Source of the DNA: Flectonema sp. DT1601
Taxonomy: Eukaryota > Euglenozoa > Diplonemea > Diplonemida > Diplonemidae
DNA: 64,000 nt
Direction of reading: 5' to 3'
NCBI GenBank assembly: GCA_964019425.1
Contig: OZ025858.1
Location: 372,001 to 436,000 of the forward strand
Part shown: positions 40,901 through 52,900 of the stretch, piece by piece
How positions within the stretch are numbered: position 1 is the stretch's first letter
Layout of the letters: every line of letters starts with the position of its first letter
Program-made: the position numbers and the translations under genes
The notes under the pieces: generated by a model
The model's input: only the letters and a program-made list of their open reading frames with translations
Told to the model about the DNA's origin: nothing
The model's database searches: none

Positions 40901-41857
40901 GCGATGAAATTCACATATTCACGCAACAAGGAAGAGGCTGAACAGCGAGAAACTGAATTACCAGCTCACGAGATGAAAGTCTACACTGACGGGTCGATAA
41001 GACACAAACCCAACACTTACATGACAGACTCGGCTGCCGCTGTGGTCATGGTTAACGGAAGCAAGATGCGTCTACTTGGATATAAAATACCAGTAGCGGG
41101 TTCCTCTTATAGGACCGAGCAGATTGCAGTAAAAATGGCGTTGGAAAATTTAGTTCGGGTGGCGGAGGATGAACATGAATCTCTAACAACAACGACGCAC
41201 CTGTTGACTGATTCGATGTCAGTCATGCAGGCATTGGAACAAGGGCCATATAAACAAAGGTCCCCAATGAACAAAAAGATCTGGAAGTTGGCAATGAAAT
41301 TGGAGAAGAAGGGAATCCAAGTCAACATGCAGTATGTACCGGCACACAGAAACGTGCGGTACAACGAAGTAGCGGACCAACTGGCGAAATTCGCTGCAGG
41401 CCTGAAGGAAGATCCACCTCACGAAGATGTTATTATTAAACAACTGCCCACTCAACTTGACATGGGAACATTGATGACGTTTCACAAGCGGAGAAAACGG
41501 GAGAACTGGATCGGACCAGGAGAGGTAAGACACCCTCCGTACATCGAAGCTCTAACACGACCAGAGGAAGTACTGATGTCACGCTTTAGAGTGGGACATT
41601 GCAGATCTCTGATAATCAAAGGACTGAACGAGCTGTGCTTTTTCTGTAAACTTGGAAAGGCGACAGCACATCATGTATTATTTATATGCGAACATTGGTG
41701 TATAGAAACCTTGAGGGAAAAATACATCAGTCACATGATGAATGACAAGGGAGAGGAAGCATGCCAACTGGAGGACTGCTACTTACCTGCGAATCAACAG
41801 CAGATGACTGGTTTTGTCACAACCTTAGACAGACTGGCACAACTATTAGGACGGTAG
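37940..41857 (+). CDS. LINE-A ORF2 (A2): endonuclease, RT, RNase H, CCHC
   Basis: 1,305 residues with the same domain order and catalytic motifs as A1 ORF2: LLQETWL, GDINGHH, WGSDHLPL; APGPDHIWNS, FDLQKAFDAV, VPQGSVLGPQ, FADDVGIV; VYTDGS, LLTDSMS, ADQLAK; and the final CFFCKLGKATAHHVLFIC. The long thumb insert is present and as well conserved as the flanking RT. Intact and probably competent. Confidence 0.95.
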   Translation: MIVIWSNNIRSVLKPENYFRLNWALKEEKPEVVLLQETWLSKEKHFAIEGYAIHRRDSTIKSGHRGLVTLVRNDLNKIILKHPDISHDQTEILTVVLQSNPPLTIHNVYHPPEIKATTWKFIPEPGTLIAGDINGHHSTWSNGNTNTTGNSFYDWSLEATIKILNKPQQHTRPQSSASPDVIALDISLDAQIELMKGWGSDHLPLKLTIEDIKTDEYSKESSGTWKWKWHCADWNYYKILLERAAPKLERIKNVQKLANRINNEILRAARRAIPGYNKKSSSTFAVRDSELEDLMAETDPDKTDSEAIERGINMIKQKIIECDMTGMDYRWAFRKVKQLEGRMMDHSITKIVDGEKELTDSREMADVFTKTYADQFKFEDGEPTLQGIPDDNSVEFGMPELERQISKTKEKKAPGPDHIWNSMLKQLPKAFLEQLLRLFNLSWQRSAVPRCWKSGMVIPILKPDKDKKQVLSYRPIALTSTVSKLFERMVVERMHHLLKDRMNPRQAAYKRGRDSIENLCIVTDKLKSAKAMGEEAILITFDLQKAFDAVQPATLLNKMSKIGLPTKYLRWVQNYLTSRKISTRVNGVKGAFRNIRVGVPQGSVLGPQLFSIFINDLIDKLEMYEPTVFADDVGIVITAGTVSCLENKVNNAVKIFERWALDSHIKINKNPGKTEYIHVRPSGTHDKSPVVVYSEEHTFKYVVATAEQMSNLVKDDNSTTVVSKEEFAITHLYVVPKHKIKVKLPNKPAVLKTMKMSARFPQLKKVHNKAEIDKMLERVGPGLHGFAYAVGRKVHKTNTVRYLGVHYDEKLTFKSQIQKMMTAASKGLGLLVRLTRIGCRKRTLISILVTVVLARVLYGVESFAWMLPKECFEQLELLVNRAVRLVTGCLRSTKLQRLYKEADTPRLKEHIQYKMCRTYERFKLSPFLPTRKLTRTGSSELFQKSKWGWNVWIDYVSGVPGLDNYRSITNLEVNPEHYTVPPWKSTNAMKFTYSRNKEEAEQRETELPAHEMKVYTDGSIRHKPNTYMTDSAAAVVMVNGSKMRLLGYKIPVAGSSYRTEQIAVKMALENLVRVAEDEHESLTTTTHLLTDSMSVMQALEQGPYKQRSPMNKKIWKLAMKLEKKGIQVNMQYVPAHRNVRYNEVADQLAKFAAGLKEDPPHEDVIIKQLPTQLDMGTLMTFHKRRKRENWIGPGEVRHPPYIEALTRPEEVLMSRFRVGHCRSLIIKGLNELCFFCKLGKATAHHVLFICEHWCIETLREKYISHMMNDKGEEACQLEDCYLPANQQQMTGFVTTLDRLAQLLGR

Positions 41858-42109
41858 TATTATTAAAACATCGACACTCCGAATATCAACATTGAAGGCA
41901 TCATTGCAACACATCTGAAGTCGTCCAAGTGGACAATTTATTCTGTAGTATTAGTTTTAAGTTATCAAAACAAAGAAAGGAGATACGAAGCCTACGGGAT
42001 TCCCACCCCCAACCCCCAAAACAAAGAAAGTAAGAAAGAAAGAAAGAAAAAGAACAACCGCGCCTAACAGCGCAATCAGCATCACAGACTCACGGGTCGT
42101 GGTGCACAC

Positions 42110-42137
<28 letters not shown>

Positions 42138-42141
<4 letters not shown>

Positions 42142-44447
42142 CCTTTGATCTACAAAAGGCATTTGACGCGGTACAGCCAAAAACTCTTATGGACAAGATG
42201 ATGACCGCAGGGTTACCAACAAGGTATCTGAGGTGGGTACAAAACTATCTGACCGGAAGAAAAATCACAACGAGGGTGAACGGAACAAAAGGTAATTTCC
42301 AAAACATACAAGTGGGTGTACCACAAGGAAGCGTGCTGGGCCCCCAGCTCTTTTCGATATTTATAAACGATTTAATAGAGAAACTGGAGAAGTTTGAGCC
42401 AACCGTCTTTGCTGACGATGTTGGGATAGTTATCGCATCCGATACCATCAACCGTCTGGAGGATCGAGTCAATGAAGCGGTACGAATCTTTGAGGAATGG
42501 GCATTAGACTCCCAAATAAAAATTAATAAGAACCCTGGCAAAACCGAATACATTCATGTGAAGCCGAACAGAACGCAGGACAAGTCCCCAGTTGTGGTGT
42601 ACTCTGAAGAGCATACTTTTAAATATGTTGTGGCCACAGCAGAACAGATAAGAAACCTTGTGAAAGACGATGGCACAACAACAGTAGAAAAGAAGGAAGA
42701 CTATGCTGTCACTCACTTGTACGTGGTGCCGCCACATAGAATAAAGACAAAGCTGCCGAACAAACCAACAGTAATAAAAACACTAAAGATGAATGCTCAG
42801 CGCTTCCCCCAACTAAAGAAAGTTCACAATCGAGGGGAAATAGATAAGATGTTGGAAACAGTGGGGCCAGGACTTCACGGATTCGCACTTGCAACTGGAC
42901 GGAAAGTACATAAGACGAAAGTTGTAAGATACCTGGGAGTACACTATGACGAGAACCTGACATTCGAGTCACAGATGGGGAAAATGATGATAGCTGCATC
43001 CAGAGGTCTTGGCTTACTGACTAGACTTACCCGGATAGGCTGTAGGAAGAGAACGCTGATTAGCATCCTAGTGACGGTGGTCCTAGCAAGGATCCTTTAT
43101 GGTGTTGAGAGCTTTGCTTGGGTACTAACAAGCAACTTTCTCCAGCAACTGGAATTAATTATAAACAGAACAGTGAGGCTGGTCACTGGATGCCTGCGGA
43201 GCACAGAATTAACAAGACTGTACGAAGAGGCAGACACTCCACGACTAAAGGAACACATCCAATACAAGATGTGCAGAACATATGAACGATTCAAGCTCAG
43301 TCCACACCTACCAGCACATGAACTGACAAAAACAAAAAGAATGGAAGAGAACCCACCAAAAACGATATGGGGATGGACTGTCTGGAATTACTATGTATCT
43401 GGGATCCCTGGTCTTGACATAAACAGAAGTATCATAAGCCAAGAAGTAAATCCGGAGCACTACACGCTACCACCGTGGAAAGAAACTAATGCGATGAAGT
43501 TCACTTACCCAGGTGACAAAGACGAGGCGAAACGGAGTGAAGCAGACTTACCTGCTCAAGACACGAGAGTTTACACGGATGGGTCGATAAGACACAAGTC
43601 TAAGACCTACATGACGAATGCAGCTGCTGCTGTGGTTATAGTAGACAAAGGCAAGACGTGTCTACTTGGATACAAAATACCGGTGGCGGGTTCCTCCTAC
43701 AGGACTGAACAGATCGCTGTAAAATTGGCGATGGAGAATCTTGTTCAGGCAGCGAAGGAGGAACAAGAATGTCCAACAGCAACGACGCACCTGTTGACTG
43801 ATTCGATGTCAGTCATGCAGGCATTGGAACAAGGACCATACAAACAAAGGTCCCCAATGAATAAAGACATCTGGAAGTTAGCTATGAAGCTAGAGAGGAA
43901 GGGTGTTCAAATTAACGTACAGTATGTGCCAGCGCACAGAAATGTACGATACAATGAAGTAGCAGACCAGCTTGCGAAGTATGCAGCAGGCCTGAAGGAT
44001 GATCCACCTTATAAGGATGTAATTATTAAACAACTACCCGCTCAACTTGATATGGGAACGATGATGACCTTCCACAAGCGGAGAAAACGGGAGAACTGGT
44101 TAGGGCCAGGAGAGGTAAGGCACCCTCCATACATTGATGAGCTCACCAGACCGGAAGAAGTGATCATGTCACGCTTTAGAGTGGGACACTGCAGATCCTT
44201 GAAACTCAAGGGACAAAATGAGAAATGCATCTTCTGCAAAGATGCAAGGGCAACACCACATCATGTGGCCTTATTATGTGAACACTGGTGCGTGGAATTC
44301 TTAAGAGACAAGTATATCGATCCTATGATAAACGAAGAAGGAGAAGAACCAAGTTCTCTAGAAGACTGTTACTTACCGAATAACCAACGAAGGATGTTAA
44401 GCTTTGTCACTGCCTTGGACGAACTAGCAGTACTAACAGGAAGGTAA
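42138..44447 (+). pseudogene. LINE-A ORF2 3' part (copy A3, 5'-truncated)
   Basis: Continues A3 from its 10-bp stub. The frame starts within the RT at ITFDLQKAFDAV and runs open to the normal stop, so 5' truncation is the only defect besides the A2 insertion. It is nearly identical to A1 (a handful of silent or single changes, e.g. CSLED to SSLED). It has RT motifs from FDLQKAF onward, the thumb insert, RNase H and CCHC. The element extends to its poly(A) at 44,719-44,760. Its target duplication is ATGGCC (30,047-30,052 and 44,761-44,766). Confidence 0.92.
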
Positions 44448-44717
44448 TCTTATAATCGACAAATGTCAAGATCAAGACCGCAGCCTACAAGACTAGGAAG
44501 TAACGATGGCAATTTAGCAACACATCCGAAGACGTCCAAGTGGACAATTAATAATGTAGTATTAGTTTTAAGTTATCAAAACAAAGAAAGGAGATACGAA
44601 GCCTACGGGATCCCCACCCCCGACCCCCAAAACAAAGAAAGTAAGAAAGAAAGAAAGAAAAAGAACAATCGCGCCTAACAGCGCAATCAGCATCACAGAC
44701 TCACGGGTCGTGGTGCA

Positions 44718-44760
<43 letters not shown>

Positions 44761-44766
<6 letters not shown>

Positions 44767-46575
44767 TTGTCTGTTTCAAAAACGTGCGGGATGCCGGTGG
44801 GATGTCCGAAGAATGTGTACTGGAGACTGGGCTTCCCCAGGACGGTGAAAGACAATTTCTATCTGGTGAACAGGGATGATTTGAGGAAGATGTTGCAACC
44901 AAATGACTCCAAGAGGCCAATATTAAGAAGTGGTGAAACAATTCTAAAGATCGATGACACTGAAGTCCTTAGCACTGATGATTTAATGAGGGTCATACTC
45001 GCTGGCCCGCAACGGACTCGGGTAAGATTACTAACATCGGTTCTCTTGCCGATGGTGGACAGCGTAAAGTACCTTGGAGTCCACATCGATGATGATCTCA
45101 AGTACGATACGCAAGTTGATAAAATACTGAACGAATCTAGGAAGGGACTGGCTCTACTGAGGAAGCTCGAACCTTATAACCTCGATTTTAAGTCATTACA
45201 GATGGTAAAAAACCTCTACATCCTCTCAAGGGTGTCCTACGGTCTGGAAAGCTTCGGCCCATTCCTAACTGATGAACAACTTGGGCCAATCGATCTCAGT
45301 CTTAGGAAAGTCGCGAGGAGGATCACGGGTTGCAGTGACTTTACACGCTCCTTGCCGCTGTTGTGGGAAGCGGATATGCTGCCAATGCGCCTACTGATCG
45401 AAAAACAAGCAAGGACTGCCCTCTTCAGGTACAGATCTCTGAAGTGGGTCCCCTCAACTCGTTCAATTGCTAGTGGTCTATGGAGTTTAAAACTACCGCC
45501 TGAGGATCGACAGATCTCAATTCAAGATATAGTACAACCCGACAGTATTGAACCGTGGGCAGATGTACCGAACCTCTCGATATCGTGTGGCTACGGACAC
45601 TCCAAAACTGTCGATGCTGCAGCTGATAAACTAAAGTTTGATGAATACTGCAGGGAACTCAGACCCTCTGACTCCACGATATATACAGATGGATCTCATG
45701 ACCCTAAGAACTACACTGCTGGTGCAGCGGCCGTGCAGGTCTTACCGGTAGAGTGTACCAGGGCATCCAGACTTGTGGCCACCGAAAGTAGTTACAAGTC
45801 TGAACAGATAGCTCTGAAATTATTGGTTTATGAAATTGGCAAGATAAACTCGCCGTTTGGATCTACCTGCGGGATCACAAGGATATTTAGTGACTCGAAG
45901 TCGAATTTAGATGAACTGAAGGGAGGTATTGTGGCTCAGAGGAAGGTGAATTCGCTGTCGATACTGAACAAAATCAAACAATTGGGGACCTTTGTCCATC
46001 TTCAATTCATCCCATCGCATGTAGGGATTGATCCTCACGACAAGGCTGATAAACTGGCTAAGGCAGCTTCTAAAGATTTGGATGGGAAGCCAGTTAATTC
46101 AAAAATGGACTTCTTTGCACACAAGTCGAGGGTTGCACGCGAAACCGGTAGGAAGCTATTTGGCAGGATGCTTGAAGGTGCTGAGACTGCGAGGCCCCCT
46201 GTCAAGCGTGTCATGCTGAGACAATACCTGGAAGCCACTGGGGGTTACAAGGCTGCTCGTTACCCCCCCAACATGCTGAGGTCATCAGAAATTAGAATAG
46301 CTAGATTCAGGACTGGATCTCATCACTTACTTGGAATTAAAGAAGTTCCTCGGATGTGTCTCTTTTGTCAAAGAACGGAGTCTTCACCACGTCATCTGAT
46401 ACTGGAATGCACTGCTGCGGCGCTGATGTACATTCGAAAAGGAACTATTGGTGAAATTATTGAGGAAGCAAGAATCTCGAAGACTGCCTTGAGTCTTCCG
46501 TTCATGTTTGCTACACGTAACTTGCATGCCCTTGCCGGATTCATATGGAACATGGAGCAATGGGTTCAAACCTGA
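44761..46575 (+). pseudogene. LINE-B ORF, 3' part: RT thumb, RNase H, CCHC
   Basis: About 604 codons, open from the RT thumb (MALSVSKTCGMP and VKYLGVHIDDDLKY) through RNase H (IYTDGS at about 45,690, SYKSEQIALKLL, IFSDSKSNLDEL, DKADKLAKAA) to a C-terminal CCHC (CLFCQRTESSPRHLILEC). The upstream RT and any endonuclease are missing by 5' truncation. It belongs to the same broad RNase H-bearing non-LTR group as LINE-A but is a separate family with a normal short thumb. Another copy is on the minus strand at 54,978-56,250. The absence of stops suggests a fairly recent insertion. Confidence 0.9.
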
Positions 46576-46913
46576 CAGCACTCAGCTGTAGTTAAACAAG
46601 TCAATACTATTATCTTTTAGTATACATCTTCTCCATTCTTTCTCCTTATCTCCTAGTTCTATGAGGACAACCGTAGGGCCCTTTCGGCTCGCAGGTGACC
46701 CAGTGGTCTTTGGCCACCGTCTTTACGTTGATCTCTCGCTTTGCAAGCACAGTGTCAGGAGCTGCCGATCCGTGGAGGTCCTCTAACGGACTCCTGACAG
46801 TTGCACGCGTATCTTTGTCTTGTTAAAAAATAAGAAGAGCGTTGGTGCTCAGAATATAAAAAAAGCAAAATGAAAGAGAGACAAGAAAGATGTGACAAAA
46901 TAAATAAAAATAA
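46576..46913 (+). other. LINE-B 3' UTR and junction
   Basis: Non-coding. It includes a GC-rich stretch with short inverted motifs (about 46,665-46,800: GGACCCT-type, CTCCTGACAG/CTGTCAGGAG) that could form stems, then A-rich sequence. The end of LINE-B is probably among the A-runs at 46,825-46,920. I could not fix its border or a target duplication. Confidence 0.5.
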
Positions 46914-49900
46914 AAAAAATTTCTTTTAAAAAAATGCAAGAGGTGCAACGCTAAGCTAGACCCTCGGGGGGTGCACGCAGGGATGTGTAACCGGGGGGCA
47001 ACGCCAACCATACGCCATAACCTAGTCAGGGATTTCCTGGCGAAGCAGGCAAGGGTGACGGGGATGTCCGTGGAAATGGAGCCGCAACGAATCCTAGATG
47101 GAGGGAGGAAACCGGCCGACATCCTGGTAAGCGAGGCAGTGCCGGGAACGACACGAAACTGGACAGGAAGACCGGCGGCGTACGACGTGACGGTCATCGA
47201 GGTATGCTCGCAGACAAGTCTGTCCCGGGGATCGCACTTGGATGCGAGGCGGGTCATCCAGGCGAAGGAGAGGGAAAAGGTGAAGAAATACGGGGAGGAG
47301 TGTAGCTCGAAGGGAATAGCTTTCGTTCCTCTAGTCTTCACGCGCGACGGGGCCATGAATGAGGCAGCTGCGGCCTTCATCAAGGCGATTTCTCTGAGGA
47401 CACGGAGACCGGCAGAGGCGTGGAGGGCACTGTCGAAAGAGATATCAACAACGCTAGCGTATAGCTGGGCGAGAGCGGTCGAAGATAGGGGGGAGTTGCT
47501 GATGGGGGGCGACGGAGCACCTATCAGTACGGATCTACCCCCGATATTCAAGGAGGATGAGTGGGAAGACGAGATACAAGACCTGGTCGACAAGATGGGG
47601 AGCATCGGGGAGGGGCCAGACGAATCGGGGCGGTTACTGTCGGAGGCCGACCGGAGTGTGGGAAGGACTACCAGACCGGACGCTGCGCCGGAGATTGGCC
47701 AAGCTGCAAGAGATAGCACACAGAAGGCAGGCAACCAGAGGGAGGTGCAAGCCCCGGAAAGCGGGACGAGGTCCACCCTGCAGGAGCCGAAGGAACTGGA
47801 GCAGACTCACGGAGGGGCAGGGGAGCCGGGGGAGGCACGAACGGAGGAACCGTCAACTGAGGAATCTGGAGTCGGAGGGAGGACGCCGGCGGAGGGACCA
47901 ACTCCGGACCGAGGGAACGCAATCACGGAGCCTTCACGAGCTGAGGGACCGGGACCCACGACGAAAGAGACAGGACGGTTGCCGGGCGCCCCGGTGGTGA
48001 AGCTGGTAGTTTCGGAAGGCAAGCCAGGAAGTGTTCCAAGGTTCAAAGGACATGGCAGAGATGTGATGGCCCAGCTAGAGCGAGATATGGCGGACCTAGA
48101 CATCACGAAGCGGCCGTTATTGTCCTACGAGGCGTCGGGAAAACAAGATGACAAGTGGGCCACATCGGATGTGAGGGGATTTGAGAACACGAGAGGGACG
48201 TGCTACGCCGCAGCAACAGTTTGCAGCCTAATATGGGCCACACCACTAATAGGGTTGATGAGAGAGAAAGAAACGGCGGATAAAACGTGCGTAGGGGGAT
48301 GTCTCGCCTGTGTACTGTGGAAGATGTCTAAAGAAGACCACCCAAGACTGGACGGGTTAATGGAGGAGACACGAGTCACGATCCAGGACTTCACGGCGGA
48401 CACGGTCAGGAAGGAGATAACAAGGTATTCTTTGGCAGGAGGTTCGCCATTGGCTTTCCTTAAACAGATCCTAAATAACCTGGCACTGAGGGAGTGCGCG
48501 GTGTGGGGGGGGACTCTGAGGAGCCTGTTCGAATCCAGATTGAAAGCGACACACAGGTGTGTATGTGGGTTTGTGAGGCAGGAGGTGCAGCTGAGTTTCA
48601 TGGTCTTGGACCCAAAGACCAAGCCGGAGACAGCAAAGATCATCCTCTTAGGAGGGCCGCTCGAAGAAGAGACGAAGAGTCCAACGATCTGCGAGAGGTG
48701 TAGATCGCCAAACAGAGACTGCACTGTGCAGTGGAGATTCGCCGAGATGCTGCCGATCCTGTTCGCGAAGGAGAGAGTGGAACAGACGACGAGGGCCGCC
48801 TTTCAGGTAGAGACTGAAAGCGGGCCACGCAGTTATGTTTTAACGGGGAGTGTATGTGGCAATGGGAGACATGCAATGACAATGGTAAGAACGCCGAGGA
48901 ACCGATGGGCATGTGTGAGCGACGAACGGGTGCGGAGCAAAGAAGGACCAGGCACGGGGCCGCTTTATTGGGTGTATACGAGAATCGAAGGAACGGAGGG
49001 TCTGTTAAGTGAGAAGCTCCTCTCCATAGACCACCGCATGCGGACAAGCCGAGCACTGAAGCCACGCCCAATGGACGATAAATCGGGACGAGCGAGGCGG
49101 TGGTACTTTGACCAAAAAACACAAGTAGCGAAGGAGGCGGTGGTAGAAAGGAGGGAAGAGCCAGTTCTGCATGTGGAAAAGCCGAGGGCAGAGCAACCAC
49201 CATCCCCGTCGGAGCCGAAACCTTTGGAGCCAGCATCAAACGGAGACATTGCGAAACTGACGCAAGAGACGAAGGAAGAGCCACCAGTACAAACTAACCG
49301 CTCCAAAGGGGACGGTGGGCAGCAGGCGCTGCCGCCGCCCCAGCTGCTCAAGTCTGAGGCGCGGAGTCCAGAGCGGGCAGAAGGCTCAACAACGGAACCA
49401 ATGCGAATGGACGGGAGCGACCAGACTAAAGACGTCACCGAACCGTCGGCGGGGATAGGATTGCACGCAGGAGGGAATTACTCGGACACATCCCTGTCGC
49501 TATCGGAACCGCCGCCTGTGAAACCCCACGGAAATGTCGAGACTTTGGAGCCAGCATCAAACGGAGACATTGCGAAGCTGACGCAGGAGACGAAGGAAGC
49601 GCCACCAGTACAAACTAACCGCTCCGAAGGGGACGATGGGCAACAGGCGCCGCCGCCGCCCCAGCTGCTCAAGTCTGAGGCGCGGAGTCCAGAGCGGGCA
49701 GAAGGCTCAACAACGGAACCAATGCGAATGGACGGGAGCGACCAGACGAAAGACGTCACCGAACCGTCGGCGGGGATAGGATCGCACGCAGGAGGGAATT
49801 ACTCGGACACATCCCTGTCGCTATCGGAACCGCCGCCTGTGAAACCCCACGAAAATGTCGAGCGGATGCCACAGGGACTGAGTGCGGTGCCATTGACGCT

Positions 49901-52900
49901 GTCAAAGCAACCGGAGGACCAGGATAGACGACAGACACCGCCGGCTCCCCAGCAGTCCGTATTAAAACTACAAGAAACAGGACAGGATTTGCTACAGGTC
50001 CCGGTGAAAGTAGCCGAGCGGTCGAAAGAACCGGAGGCGCCGCCTGCGGTAAAAGAAGAGTCGAACCTGCCGGCGAGGAACCTTTCACCACCGGTGTCTA
50101 TTTCAACACCAAGCCAGGACGTGCGGACGCCTACGCAGCCGTTGCGTGATCCCGAGCAGGGAGAACCGCATGCACATGTGAAACCGACAGAGGGCGCACA
50201 GACGCAAGCGAATGGATTGGTTTCAGAAGGAGCAGCCCCACAGAAGAGCAGAAGGGAGCCGACAGAACCTAAGACGTCTAGGGAGCAAGGTCTAAAACTG
50301 GGCTTTTACGCAACAGGACCGACCACGTGGGAGACAGCACCGTGGGAAGGAGAGCAAGACCCAGAGGAGGCCCAACAAAAGAGGGAGCCACTGGTACCAC
50401 AGGAAGCAAACGCTCGGGAGGAAGACCGCGAGGGATATGACGAACCGACAGCGCGTGGAACAGACGGAGAAGCTGATGTACAGATGGAGAACTATGAGAG
50501 CCAGGAAGGGGCGAACTCCCAGGAACTAATGGAGGAAGTTACAGGGGAGATTGCCGAAACGAGCGAGCCGCTAGCGTATGGAATGGATGAAGGGGGTGAT
50601 ATACTCATGGAGGACTGTGAACCGGAATCAAACCTTTTCTGCACGCGGGTAGCGCCAGCGGCCCCGTGTCTTGGTAGCAGAGGCCCGGACGTCACCGAAC
50701 CGCAGAGCCAAGGGGGTGGGACGAATATCCAGACGCGGACCACCTGGATGGAGGGCCTGACGAACCTCGGAGACTCGTGTTACCTGAACGCCACCTTGCA
50801 GGCACTACTGAAGGGGTCGCATGTGGATTTCCAGCGGGCACGGAACACCCCTCACGTATGCGGGACGAGGTGCACAGTGTGCGCACTAGCACTGGTGCAG
50901 GGAGGTGGGTCGCAAGGAGAGATAACGAGGATCACAAGAGAATGGATGGGAAGAGGACAACAGGACGCCCACGGAGCCCTACTACACATAGTGTCGGACC
51001 TGCAGGAAAGAGCAAGACCAGGCGACCTCTTAGCAAACGCTTTCACATGCATGGTGGCAGTAGAACGCACGTGCATATGCTGTGGCGGAGGGAGCCAATC
51101 AATCGAGCTGGACTGCGGCCTGATACTGCGGGGATGGGACCTACAGTCGGCACTGGAGTCGACGACGATACCACAGGACTACGTGTGCGGACTGTGCGGT
51201 ACGGGGTCTTTGCAGGAGCGCAGGATCTTGATGGAGGCGCCGGAAACGATGATCGTATGCATTGTGAACGAGAATGCCACGAAAATGGCGCTGGGAGAAC
51301 AAGTGTCGATGCGGAACAGCAAGATACAGGCCGACTATAGGGTGTCCGCTGTGGTGGTCCATCAGGGGTGTCTGGGATCGGGTCACTACACGTCTTTCAC
51401 CCTATCACCGGGCGGCTGGAGGTACCAGGACGATGAGGTGGAGCGAGCAACAAGCTGGCGAGAGGTGCTGTCGTCTGTCCCTTACGTGCTATTCCTGCGA
51501 AGACAAGCTACAAAGGAGATGTTCTGCGCAAATGAAGTTCCGATGATGCCACGACTAGCTCCACAGGTGGTCAGGGTAACGCCCCCAGAGCAGCACGGAA
51601 TGGAAGGAAGGGATTATAGGCAAGTGAACAGTGAAATGCTCATACGGCCTGGAACGCAAAAGTCACGGACACAGTGTGAAGTACCACAATCAACACGGAC
51701 CCAAAACCCACCGAACCTGCTAAGGACGGTGAAGACACTAGGTCGGTGCGAGAAGAAGAACGCCACGCGTGTCACAATACGAGCACACACAACGAAAGGC
51801 CAGAGGAGTCAACCGGCGACGCGAATGGAGAGCAAGTTCAAGCTCTATGCTATCTCGAAGGGAAGGGGACGCACTACCATCGTGAATAGCTGGGCAGAGG
51901 CCGAGAAACAGACGAAGGGACTCTCTTGCGCTGTTTATCAGGGCTTCAATAATGGAGAGGAGGCGGAGGCTTTCCTGAGAAGCACTGACCCAGAGTATAA
52001 GACAGCAGACAAGCCAGTAAAAGGCCCACGCAGAAATCGGCGGTACGCGGTCCCGTGTGGACGGCGTCCAGGAACGTACAGCACATGGAGTGAAGCCTCA
52101 CTGCAAGTGCTACGCTGTCCAGGTGGGAAGGTGAAGAAGCTTTGCACGGACAGGAGAGCACGGGAGTACGTCGAAGAGCACAGAGCCACGAAAGGGTTAA
52201 CGCAGCCAACACCACCACATCCAGCTGTGTACCTTTTCTTAGGCAAAACCGGAAGGGCGTGCCTGGTGCGGAGTGGCGGAGGACCAGTGATGAAGAAGTG
52301 GCATGAGACCACAGGAGAGGAAAAAGACCCCATGCTGGCCGCACTAGAATTGGCACTGGAATGGGTCACAGGGAAGGGCCTCCTGGAGGGACCCGTGGAA
52401 GTGCAAGCGTACGCACCCTTGGAACAGTGGACGACAGAACGGTGGGAGAAATTCGGGGCGATAAGTAGCGTGGTAAGGGCACGAGGACTAGTGTTGAGGC
52501 TGGCGGACCTACCTGTCGAAGTAAAGCACACAGCTTACCAGTGGGTGTGCCAAGTGATGACAGGCGAAACAGAGGTAGAACAGAAACCGAAGCCAGCGGA
52601 ACCAGTCGAGGAGCCGAAGGAAGGATCGGCAGATCCCCACCATGGACGTGAGCCCCGAATAGGATGGCGCCCAAGTGCGATCCATGAGCCTGAGGAGGGA
52701 GTGCGAGGACAGTCGGAACCGGAAGCGGCTTTTAGAGATTCGAAGAAGAGGGCGAAGATCGAGCTCATAGAATGGCACTCTGAAAAGCCCATCTATGAAC
52801 TGTTCTACGCAGCAACACAGAGGGAGACGAGAACGTGTGTTGTAAGTGGCGGTGAAGTGATCCACATGTGGAGATTCCCCCTCAAGGAATGCTCGCCGAA

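Larger units (their letters stand above)
36119..42138 (+). mobile_element. LINE-A copy A2, full length, divergent subfamily
   Basis: 6.02 kb, with the same 5' end as A1 (about 13 nt of A-rich leader then ATGGCTGG) and the same 3' end, and a poly(A) at 42,110-42,138. The target duplication is AATCAC (36,113-36,118 and 42,137-42,142; the As are ambiguous with the tail). Both ORFs are open. It differs from A1 at a fifth or more of bases in many stretches, mostly at third positions. Confidence 0.95.

Noticed and set aside
46823-47776. Minus-strand 317-codon ORF and other long antisense ORFs under the multidomain protein
   Set aside because: GC-rich coding sequence on the plus strand leaves the antisense frame open; no motifs.
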